Part shown: positions 44,729-55,600 of the stretch, piece by piece
Position numbering within the stretch: position 1 is the stretch's first letter
Layout of the letters: each line of letters begins with the position of its first letter
NCBI GenBank assembly: GCA_947846985.1
Contig: CANTUZ010000025.1
Coordinates: 744,001 to 808,000 of the forward strand
DNA: 64,000 bases
Origin: Fratercula arctica
Lineage: Eukaryota; Chordata; Aves; Charadriiformes; Alcidae
Direction of reading: 5' to 3'
Translations under genes and position numbers: made by a program
Notes under the pieces: model-generated
Seen by the model: the letters and a program-made list of their open reading frames with translations, nothing else
What the model was told of the DNA's origin: nothing
Databases searched by the model: none

Positions 44729-45186
44729 TGGTTCGTGGGGGGAGCGTTGAGCGGGATGGCCACCTCCTCCTCTTCATACTCCGGCCCATCCAGCGAGTCG
44801 CCTTCGTCCACGGTCCCCAGCCCCCCCGCCAAGGAAGGCGGCTGTGGCGGCGGGGGAAAAGCGACAGTGCTGGGTTCGGGTGGGGGCAGCAGCCCTCCGG
44901 ACATCTCCCGGCCCTGGCCAGTTGCTGTCACGGCGCCACCGCCTCCAGACACCAGAGGGGCAGGCCCCGAGCCTAGCGACAGGAACCCCAGCGCCGAGCA
45001 CAAAGCCGGACCGCCGGCGCCCGGGGTGTCCCCGCCAGAGCCCACCAGGAAGAGGCCCTGCGGCCCTAGCTCCTTGCCCCGGCATAAGGTGGGGTAGTGC
45101 TCCGACTCAGCTCCGCCAACGGCTCCCACCATCCCGGCGGAGGTAACCGAGCCGCCCTCCTCAGCTCCGGCTTCGGCCGCCATCAT
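44729..45186 (-). pseudogene. RASA1 exon 1, inverted duplicate
   Basis: Minus-strand copy of RASA1 coding exon 1 from the ATG at 45186 to the donor gtgag at 44728. Its 152 codons and 2 nt give the same protein as 46181-46638. With the exon 2 copy at 38851-39000 it could be transcribed from the same central GC-rich region, in the opposite direction, but it has no exons 3 onward in the window. Confidence 0.95.
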
Positions 45187-45410
45187 GTTGAGCCTTGTCC
45201 CCTCCTACCTCCCCCCCGCCGACCGCCGCACACTGGGAAGGTGGCGACGACTTCTCCCTCCCCACGCCTCCGCCTGCAGGGAGCAGAGCCGGGACGAGGG
45301 GAAAATTTCTCCAGCAGGGACGGGCTCCGAACAATAGGCGTCTGGGCGCCTAAAGGAACTCTGCAAGGCCCCAGCGCTGCTGCCTTATCCCCCTGCGGCC
45401 GCGAGGGGAG

Positions 45411-45956
45411 TAACCACCCTCCTTTCCCTACAGACCTACGTGTGTATTTACTGCTTCACGCTTTGGTAGTGTAAGAGGCTCATACAGTTTTTCTCACCTT
45501 CGATGCCGTAACTCGGGAGAGGAATAAACTTTGGCACGATCTGGAGAGATCCACCTTTTCCTGTTTGGTTGTTGGGGCGTTACTTTACTGCTTTTTTTTT
45601 TTTCACGAGGCGGGGATGATGGGGGGCTTCTTAAATTTTTTCTTCTCTCCTATCCCTGTATCCCTTACACCCCTGAGGAGGGAGCAGTGAACCTGCCCCC
45701 ATTTTCTCTCCCGGCTATCTCACGCTCCACAAGCTACTACCTAGTCCCTACAAGAGATGAGATTCGAGACGAGACGAAGCATTAAGCGCGCAGGTGCAGC
45801 TCACCAATCTGCTCTCTCTTTTCTGTCGCTAGCTATCTCGCTTCCTCCCTCTTCTTTGCCCCACCCATGCAGTCATGCGTCCTCGCTGGCTTTCGGGGGG
45901 GGGGGGGCGTGTACGAGTGAGAGTGAGCAAGCATAGCTGTGTCTCTGCAGGAGTTG
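45411..45956. promoter_or_regulatory. Centre of IR2: probable RASA1 promoter region
   Basis: The 546 bp not shared between arms. It lies 224 bp upstream of both RASA1 start codons; the 5' leader (45187-45410 and 45957-46180) is inside the arms. It contains CpG-rich flanks, a T12 run near 45592, a G run near 45896 and no clear TATA box. A promoter function is inferred from position only; it would face both copies. Confidence 0.5.
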
Positions 45957-46180
45957 CTCCCCTCGCGGCCGCAGGGGGATAAGGCAGCAGCGCTGGGGCC
46001 TTGCAGAGTTCCTTTAGGCGCCCAGACGCCTATTGTTCGGAGCCCGTCCCTGCTGGAGAAATTTTCCCCTCGTCCCGGCTCTGCTCCCTGCAGGCGGAGG
46101 CGTGGGGAGGGAGAAGTCGTCGCCACCTTCCCAGTGTGCGGCGGTCGGCGGGGGGGAGGTAGGAGGGGACAAGGCTCAAC
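45957..46180 (+). promoter_or_regulatory. RASA1 5' leader / CpG-rich proximal region
   Basis: GC-rich sequence immediately before the RASA1 ATG, duplicated inverted at 45187-45410. CpG is frequent (gcggccgc near 45965). The transcription start cannot be placed from sequence alone. Confidence 0.5.
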
Positions 46181-46638
46181 ATGATGGCGGCCGAAGCCGG
46201 AGCTGAGGAGGGCGGCTCGGTTACCTCCGCCGGGATGGTGGGAGCCGTTGGCGGAGCTGAGTCGGAGCACTACCCCACCTTATGCCGGGGCAAGGAGCTA
46301 GGGCCGCAGGGCCTCTTCCTGGTGGGCTCTGGCGGGGACACCCCGGGCGCCGGCGGTCCGGCTTTGTGCTCGGCGCTGGGGTTCCTGTCGCTAGGCTCGG
46401 GGCCTGCCCCTCTGGTGTCTGGAGGCGGTGGCGCCGTGACAGCAACTGGCCAGGGCCGGGAGATGTCCGGAGGGCTGCTGCCCCCACCCGAACCCAGCAC
46501 TGTCGCTTTTCCCCCGCCGCCACAGCCGCCTTCCTTGGCGGGGGGGCTGGGGACCGTGGACGAAGGCGACTCGCTGGATGGGCCGGAGTATGAAGAGGAG
46601 GAGGTGGCCATCCCGCTCAACGCTCCCCCCACGAACCA
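46181..46638 (+). CDS. RASA1 exon 1 (coding part)
   Basis: Starts [12 protein letters not shown] and ends in the conserved [17 protein letters not shown], splitting the Q codon (CA|G). Donor gtgagt. The middle is Gly/Ala/Pro-rich and low in complexity, as is usual for this family, but shorter than the human tail. The first of two adjacent ATGs is chosen, as in human. Confidence 0.95.
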
Positions 46639-49600
46639 GTGAGTAGCAGCGCTTCCGTGCCCCGCCGGACGCCCGCTACCCCTGGGCGCTTCCCTCGCGG
46701 GAAGGGGGGGGCGCCGCAGCGGGAGGCGCGGCGTCGGGCCCTCTCCTTTTCTCAGTGGAAAGCGTGCGTCAAACTCCTGTGGAAGTGTCGTAGAAGTTTT
46801 TAATTAGGTTACGCTTGGGGAGAAGAGACTATTGAAAAAAAGAAACTGCAAGCCTTCATTAAGGTTTTTATTATACTTATCACAGAATAGTAGGGGTTGG
46901 AAGGGATCTCTGGAGATCATCTAGTCCAACCCCCTCTGCCAGAGCAGGGTCACCCAGAGCAGGTTGCACAGGAACACGTCCAGGCGGGTTTGGAATATCT
47001 CCAGAGAAGGAGACTCCACCACCTCTCTGGGCAGCCTGTGCCAGTGCTTCTGCCACCCTCAAAGTAAAGAAGTTTTCCCTCATGTTGAGATGGAATTTCC
47101 TGTGTTCCAGCTTGTGCCCGTTACCTCTTGTCCTGTCGCTGGGCACCACTGAGAAGAGCCTGTCCCCATCCTCTTGACACCCGCCCTTTAGATATTTATA
47201 AGCATTGATGAGATCCCCTCTCAGTCTTCTCTTCTCCAGGCTAAACAGACCCAGGCTCTCAGCCTTTCCTCATCAGAGAGGTGCTCCGTTCCCTTGATCA
47301 TCTTTGTAGCCCTCCGCTGGACTCTCTCCAGCAGTTCCCTGTCCTTCTTGAACCGGGAGCCCAGAACTGGACACAGTACTCCAGGTGCGGCCTCACCAGG
47401 GCAGAGTAGAAGGGGAGGATGACCTCCCTCAACCTGCTGGCCATGCTCTTTTTAACGCACCCCAGGAGACCATTGGCCACAAGGGCACATTGCTGGCTCA
47501 TGGTCATCCTGTTGTCCACCAGGACTCCCAGGTCCCTTTCTGCAGAGCTGCTCTCCAGTTAGGTTAATTGGGATTCCTACAGTGCTAGTAATATAAAGAA
47601 TTTTGCACTAGAGGCAGAGCAGTTCTGTGTTTATATTTTGTGAAATAAAAAGAATAATCAGATAATGTTATATAGAGTTCACGTAACTAGCAAGTGCTCT
47701 AAACACAACCTTTGGATTTAACAATGAACTAACTCTAGGAAGTCTGCAGATTAACATAAAAAGGTTGCAAGGCTTGTATTGGAACAGCCCTCAAGCAGGT
47801 ACCTTATTTCTCCCCAAAATGAAACAGTTTCAAAGGCTTAAATTGCTTACGTTGGCATCTAGAAATATGTTATTCCCGAAGTTTGTAGTAGTATAGAGAA
47901 ATAACAGTGTTTCAAGATACAGGATGGCAGATACGTTCAAGGTATAGGTCCGAAGCTCATCTGAAAACCCATCTGAATTTGGGTTTATTTTTACCTTCTC
48001 TCATAACTCCAGTGCCAGAGAGTTGACTTCTGCATTATTTCAGGTATTTCGGAAGCCATTGCAGTTGTAAGGAGGAGGTAAACTGTAATATTAAATGATT
48101 ATTTTTTTAAAGAAAGTTAATCTCTCTAACCTTGACAGGCTTTCTACTAATCCTTTCCTCTTTTAAGTTCTTGACGTTTTGTGGAAGTTAATAAAGAATA
48201 AGACTCTGTTTTTGTGAAGACAGTGTTGAAATAGTCTTAAAGTGTACACTTCCATAAAGACCTAGCAATATAATCAAATCAGGCAGTTTAGATAAAGGCT
48301 GAGGGAAATAGAAGCACATAATCAATATTGTGTATTAAGTCAGAGATACAGAATTCTGATCTTCTGGTGTTCTCTCTGAAAGATCAGACTGCTTTTTCCT
48401 GTTACAACTGGTTATTGTGTTTCTCAGAAAGTAGTTTTTTTGGGAAACCTTTTTAGAAAGGGGTAATTCTTGATGATGGATGATTTGATTCTAAGCAATT
48501 GTTACTACTTTCACAAATGTAAGTGGATTTTGCTGTTAGAGTATTGTCTGTAACTCGTATGATAGCATGAAGGTAACTTTCATAAAGAGGATACAAAATT
48601 TCTGACAAAAAGCATGTTCTGGGGAAGACTGCGAAAGGGCCCTAATTTTTCTGTATTGGTCGATGAGGCTACTTACCTTATAAGACAAAAGGGATATTGA
48701 AGTCTTTGCAGGACCAGCATAACTGTGTAGTTGAGCATTTGCTCTTGCAGATACTTTAATATAAAAGCATCGAGGCAGTAAAATAGATTTTAAAAAATTG
48801 ATTCAGAAACTTATACCTCCATCTACTTAACTGTTTTTTCTTTGTAACTTTTTCCTGTTTGTGACCTAAAAAAAAAAAAAGTTGTTGGCTAATTAAAATA
48901 ATCAGAACCCTTTTTCTCTTTTCATGCATCTATTTTAATACAGAGGCCAGTTTTTTTTACTATTCTCAGTTAAATCATTTTGAATTAGCTTGTATGTTGA
49001 TAGTAAGTTGTATCCTTCAGTCCTGATATCTTATTTTGGAAGCGCTGTTGTTATGGTTTGAGAAAACCCATAACCATTTATTGTCGTTTAGACAATTATT
49101 CTATCGCCCGATGGACCCCTCCCCGCCCAGGAAGGGAAAATAGTGGAAAAAACCAAGGAAACCTGAGGGTTGAAATAAGAAACAGATTTAATAGAATAAG
49201 ACTAAATAATTAACATTAATAATACTAAAGAACCAGTATCGATCCCAATACCAATATAAAATATACAAGGATTATACTCAGCCAATTCTATCAGCAGGAA
49301 GCTGTGCACTCCCAGCAGTGGACAGCAAATGTGGGACACTGCGAGCGCAATGGCTTCAGGAGGAAGGGAAGGCCTCAGGGGTCCAGCCCTGGGGCCAAGA
49401 AGTTCTCAGGATCGCAGCCATCACAGAAGAGAAAAAACTCCTCAGCAAACTTTCTAATTTATATTGAATGTAACATTCATGGTATGAAATAATTCTGTTG
49501 GACAGCTTGGGTCAAGTGCCTGGGTCTCGCTCCTCCTCGTCCGTGCACCTGGCTAGCTCGAAAACACGAGACCTTGAAACCGCATACCATAGCTGGCTAC

Positions 49601-52600
49601 GAAGTAAATATTTTCACGAATTCAGACACTAGAGTCTTCTAAAAATGCAGTTTTCCCTAGCATGAGAAGAGACCTTACTGAAAAGTAAATTTACTGAAAG
49701 AGAAATTAATCCTGTGTCGCTCAAACCAGGACCACAAGTGAAGTGAATCACTCCATCTGCGACGAGCATGAGTCATATTGTCATATGATATGGAATATCC
49801 CTTTGGTCAAGTGGGGTCAGCTGTCCTGGCTGTGTCCCCTCCCAGCTTCTTGTATACCCCCAGCCTATTCACTGGCAGGGCTGTGTGAGGAGCAGAAAAG
49901 GCCTTGATGCTGTGTAAGCACTGCTCAGCAGTAACTAAAACATCCCTGTGTGATCAACACTGTTTTTCAGCACCAATCCAAAACCTAGCCCCATACTAGC
50001 TTCTATGAAGAAAAGTAACTCCATCCCAGCCAAACCCAGTACAATTATCATCACTTAAAACCTGCAAAGTTAATGTTGGAAATAGAAAAGTGTCCCTAGT
50101 TATGACTAGGCAAGAAAATAAGAGGTGACTAGAAATTATGGGGATCTTGTCCTTGGCAATGATGAAGGGTATAAATCTTAGTAGTACTGAGTTACTGTTT
50201 TGAAATTAGTGCATTTGATAAGAGTCATGGCCAGAGGGGCAGCTTTCTTTTTATGAATATCTAGGCAAATTATTTTACTTTGATATCCTCCTATCCGATC
50301 TTTTAATTTCTTTTCATGAGACTAATATTATAGTGCACTGTAGGTAAGACAACATTTTTGCATCTCTTCAGGAAAAAAATATATTTGGTGTAAGTTGAGA
50401 GCTGTTAAGCATTGCTTCTAACTGAATGCATTAAGCATTTGGCAGTCGGAACAGCATCAAATTTAAGTTATTGATCTTGACCTATAAAATTCTAAATGGT
50501 TACAGAGCCTTGTTAGAGAGTATCCTGGGACTGACGGGCTGGAGTTAACTTTCTTCATAGCAGCCACTGTGATGCTTTGTTTTGGATTTGTGGCTAAAAC
50601 AGTGTTGATAACACACTGGAAGTGTCAAGGCTTTCTCTGTTTCTCAGTCTGTTCCCCCCACCTTTTCAGCAAGTAGGCTAGAGGTGGGCAGAAGTTGAGA
50701 GGAGAGACAGCCAGGACAGCTGACTGAAATTGGCCAAAGGGATATTCCATACCATGTTCAGCATGCTCATGTCTCAGCAATTAAAAAAAAAAAGGGGGGG
50801 TGGGTCTTCCAAGTAGCCATTGCTCAGAAACTGGGGGGTGTTTGGTCTGCTTGTGGGAGGTAGCAAGTGATTGCCTTTGCATTGCTTCTGTTGTTTTGTT
50901 TTGTTTCCCCCAGCTCCCTTCCTTCATTCTTCCTTCGCTTACTAAACTTTATCTCAACCCATGAATTTTCTTGCTTTTGCTCTTCCTATTCCCTACCCTG
51001 TTCTGCTGGGGGTTGGAGAAAGTGAGCAAGCAGCTGTATGGGTGGTTAGATGCTGGCTGGGGTCGACCCACCACAGACATGATCTATCTAACGTTGCCTC
51101 AAGTGCTGTACAATGTACAGACAAGACAACTCTTTCCCTGGTTTAACTTGTTTTAATCAGGATGAGGAGAAGCAAAGGAGAGAGCTATACTAACAAGACT
51201 GCAGCTTTGCCTATGTAACAATATCTATGCTGGTACTGCTTCTGCCAGTATATGTGATCTGTATCTGTATAGTTTATTTGACTTTCATTCTGATAGGAGT
51301 TCTCAAAGCCAACTTTCACTTCCGTTTCATAGATAAAATATTTCTGGCAAGGTTTTTACCAACAGCTAAGCTGTTCTGTTGGGGGGTTTTGTTTGTTTGT
51401 TGTTTTTTTTACTTCCAAACTTTGCAATTTTTCATTTTTTCTTGTGTATGTTAAGCCAAAAGATCACTTTCATATCTCTTCCAAAATGCTTTTTTTGCAA
51501 CTCTTGCAAGATGTACGTGAACTGGTAGAATCAATAGGTGAATGATCTGAAATAGTTTGATAATTTAAATAGTATAAAACAGTAGCTGTATAAAAGTTTT
51601 CCTTTTTAAGAGGTTTTTGAGAACAGCACTTGGCAACACTGGGTTTGCTCCCTCCACTGCTTGCTTTCCCCCCCCCCCCCCCCCCCCATTTGATTGTTTG
51701 GGGTAGAAAGAGGTCTGATTAGAGCTTTTGTAAATAGAATTGAGGTAAGAGTAAGGAATGTTTGAATGATGAGTCTAACCCCTTGCCTTAAACTGAAGTG
51801 TTCTTTTGTCATATTTTGCAGTCTGTGAGTTGCTGTGCATCTGTATTTGCTTTTAATAGGCTTCGTGTTGGGTTTGGGGAAGACTTTTTATGGCTGAAAT
51901 ATGGTCTGGTGACTGCTGTTCATTTTGTTTAGGTGCAGGCTTTGATACTGTGATCTGTGTTTGTCATTTTAGAAACAGATTATAGCCTGAATTGAAGCTT
52001 GAGTAGGCTTAAAATACAACAGCCTGCATCAGATCAGTTACCTCTGGTTCTGCCCATTTACTGAAAATGAGCAAATTGAGGTGGAAAGCAGCAGCTGGTT
52101 ATAGAGAGCCTTTGTCCCCTTTGGATGGTTCAGAGTGCTTTCCTCCAGTGCGAGTTATTTGGGGAAATGGGTTATCTGAACCTGTGAAACTTTAAAAAAA
52201 TCTGTGTATTGGAAATAAGTAATTTGAAAGAGGTTGCACGTGTAAACATCTGATAACTGTATTTGAAACAAAGGTTTGGAATTGCATCAGTTTTAACTGA
52301 GAACTTTCATTAGTTTCACAGGTCTGTTCTGTGAGAATAAACAGAAGCCTTAAATTCTGACACCATTGTTACATTGTTTTTTAGGTGGTATCATGGAAAA
52401 CTTGACAGAGCAATTGCAGAAGAACGTCTTCGGCAAGCGGGAAAACCTGGAAGTTACCTTATTCGAGAGAGTGATCGGAGACCGGGTTCATTTGTGCTTT
52501 CATTCCTTAGTAAACAAATGTCAATCATTTTAGGTGAGAATTAATGTTTTCTTTTAAAAAAATGTAACCTGTTTATTTGTGGGTTTATAACTTAGTATAG

Positions 52601-55600
52601 TATAGAACACAATTGTATTATAAATTGAATATTTTTATTTTTCATTTTATCCATATATGGTGTAGCTCTTTACTAGGGTTTAATTGTTTTTAAACCATGC
52701 TACTTAAAAATTCCTTTACAGGCTAAAGAATGAAAACATGAGGAAACCAACAGGAACAGAGAAGCTTGTCTAAAGCTGTTGTGACTAAACTTACGGTAAC
52801 ATGCAGGCATCTTATTAGTAATCTGAGGAGATTGTTTTGAGTCTATTCCTCAGTTATTGCAGCTCACAGGACATACTTGAATGTCAAAGTCGTAGCAAAT
52901 CTGGGTGCTTCCTTTATAAGAAAGAATAACAAGGGGAAACAAAGCAATTATGTATTTAATAATATGAGGATTTACTGGAATCAGCTTTCAGTATGTGTTA
53001 GAATTAGTTGTTCTAAATACAAATAGCCCTTTATCCGAAATTGTAACCAGGATTATTTTACCATTAGGAAGTTATATACATTAATTAGTTGTCATTTAGT
53101 GTAAATGAGATATGAAGCACTTGAATGTTAGTCAGCAAGTAGTGTGCTGCTGTGTAATGTTCATCTTCACAAAATAGGATATCAAGTGCATCTTCAGCAG
53201 TAGAAAAAGCTTGTCAGATATCTAGATAACAAGAAATAAACAGAAAGCAAATTTACTTGCAAAGCAAACAGAAATAGCATGCTCATGTTTGCATCGTGTT
53301 CTCTGAGCTAACAATTCGTGCTTCTCAGCTATACTGATTCTTGTTTGGGAACTGGTTGCTATGTAGCAGTAGTAGAAAATTAAATTATGTTAATACTTGC
53401 TTTTTAAGTGCTATTTTTAATAACTTCTGCTTATTGTAGCCAATATCAGGTGTTGAATGTTGCTTCATGTCCACCATAAAATTGTTTCTGGCGTCTCAGA
53501 TAGAAAATGGAAAACCATTAAAGACTACTTTCTAAGAAAGGGATCCTTATAATCTTTTCAAATCTTAAAGAATCTTTCCTTCTTGGATCTGTTAAATATG
53601 TGAAGAGATAACAGAATCACAGAATGGTAGGGGTTGGAAGGGATCTCTGGAGATCATCTAGTCCAACCCCCTGCCAGAGCAGGGTCACCCAGAGCAGGTT
53701 GCACAGGAATGCATCCGGGCAGGTTTTGAATGTCTCCAGAGATGGAGACTCCACCACCTCTCTGGGCAGCCTGTGCCAGGGCTCTGCCACCCTCAGGGTA
53801 AAGAAGGTCCTCCTCATGTTTAGGTGGAACTTCCTATATTCAAGTTTGTGCCCGTTGCCTCTTGTCCTGTTGCCGGGCACCGCTGAAAAGAGCCTGGCCC
53901 CATCCTCCTGACACCCCCCCTTTAAGTATTTATAAGCATTGATAAGATCCCCCCTCAGCCGTCTTTTTTCCTAGTCTAGATCCTTAAAGTTATATTGTTT
54001 TCTGACTCCACTTGCAATGCTATATGCTTAAAAAATAATAAAATATAATAATATAGTTTAAACAACTGACCTGAGAAGAGAGATTTTAAAGCAGGAATGT
54101 ATGAGAATACTGACCTGTTGAAGAAAAATAGAATAAAAGTGTAAGAAACCAACTACAGATAAATAATATACTCATCTGAGTTTTTCACCAGTGAAATTTA
54201 TTTTTTCCTTTTGTTTTTGAATTGTTCATGAGCTTTGTAAAGAAGTCAAATGCTAAGTAGAAAACTAAGTAGTCAGACATGTTTAACCTTTGGTACTGTA
54301 ATTTGTTTTGAAATATCTTTAAGATAACTTGTCTTCTGGAAACTGGAGAGATGGGTAACATGATGTTAGACGTTTTTTCCTTAAGTGAAATTTGATTCAT
54401 TGACTAATAGTTTCTCTCAATTTCTTGCATTTTATTGCATATTTTTATCTTCACTGATCAATGACATTATATGTGAAGGTATGTCATAAGACTTCCTCCT
54501 TTGGCGGAAGTGCTCACCAAGCCACTTTCCATGATTTACCAGCAGTCCTGGCAAAACGGGGAGGTCCCAGTTGACTGGCCTCTAGCAAATGTGATGCCCA
54601 TCTAGAAGAAGGGCTGGAAGGAGGATCTGGGGAACTACAGGCCTGTCGGTCTGACCTCAGTGCCTGGGAAGGTCATGGAACAGATCATCCGGAGTGATAG
54701 CATCTTGAGTGCCATTATGGGGCACATGAAGGACAACCTGGCGACCAGGCCCAGTCAGCATGGGTTCATGAAAGGCAGGTCCTGCTTGACAAACCTGATC
54801 TCCTTCTATGACAAGGTGACCCGCTTGGTGGATGAGGGAAAGGCTGTGGATGTTGTTTACCTGGACTTTAGTAAAGCATTTGACACCTCTTCCCATAGCA
54901 TCCTCCTGGAGAAACTGGCTGCTCATGGCTTGGACGGGAGTACTCTTCACTGGGTAAAAAACTGGCTGGAGGGCTGGGCCCAGAGAGTGGTGGTGAATGG
55001 AGTTAAATCCAGTTGGCGGCCAGTCACGAGTGTTCCCCAGGGCTCGGTATTGGCCAGTTCTCTTTAATATCTTTGTCAATGACCTGGACGAGGGGATCGA
55101 GTGCACCCTCAGTAAGTTTGCAGATGACACCAAGTTGGGTGGGAGTGTCCACCTGCTTGAGGGTAGGAAGGCTTTGCAGAGGGATTTGGACAGGCTGGAC
55201 CGATGGGCCGAGGCCAATGGTATGAGGTTCAACAAGGCCAAGTGCCGGGTCCTGCACTTGGGTCACAACAACCCCGTGCAGTGTTACAGGCTTGGGGAGG
55301 AGTGGCTGGAGAGCTGCCTGGCAGAAAAGGACCTGGGGGTGTTGGTCGGTTGTTGGCTGTATATGAGCCAGCAGTGTGCCCAGGTGGCTGAGAAGGCCAA
55401 CAGCATCCTGGCCTGTATCAGGAACAGTGCGGCCAGCAGGACTAGGGAAGTGATCGTACTTTTTTCCTTGTCCAAATGACTCTTGTGTAGTACAAATGCT
55501 TTAAAAACTGTTAACTCTCTTACCTAAATCAATTATTTCTGACTGGTTTTAGAACTTGTATTGCTTAGCCATGTGAACAGACATGGTATTTTCCAGTTTT

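Larger units (their letters stand above)
35671..45410. repeat. IR2 left arm (carries inverted RASA1 exons 1-2)
   Basis: Inverted copy of 45957-54013; paired positions sum to about 91367-91385 over most of the arm. The outermost 42 bp (35671-35712) match 53971-54013. Then 35713 to about 37414 has no counterpart in the right arm, and from there to 45410 the match is continuous. The checked differences are mainly one-base indels. Confidence 0.95.
46639..52384 (+). other. RASA1 intron 1
   Basis: Holds a CR1 (46878-47559), LTRs (about 49049-49734, 49735-50043 and 50532-51075) and a C run at 51668-51687. The rest appears single-copy apart from the IR2 mirror. No other gene is seen. Confidence 0.8.
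45957..54013. repeat. IR2 right arm (runs on into RASA1)
   Basis: Partner of 35671-45410. It lacks about 1.7 kb present in the left arm, between 53970 and 53971 in these coordinates. This arm is contiguous with RASA1 exons 3-7, so it is the parental locus. Confidence 0.95.

Noticed and set aside
44735..45097. Open frames antisense or out of frame to RASA1 exon 1 (both arms)
   Set aside because: Shadows of a GC-rich exon; the RASA1 frame is clearly the coding one.
38851..45186. The inverted RASA1 exons as a complete second RASA1 gene
   Set aside because: Only exons 1 and 2 are present; the arm ends in CR1 without exon 3 or any catalytic part.
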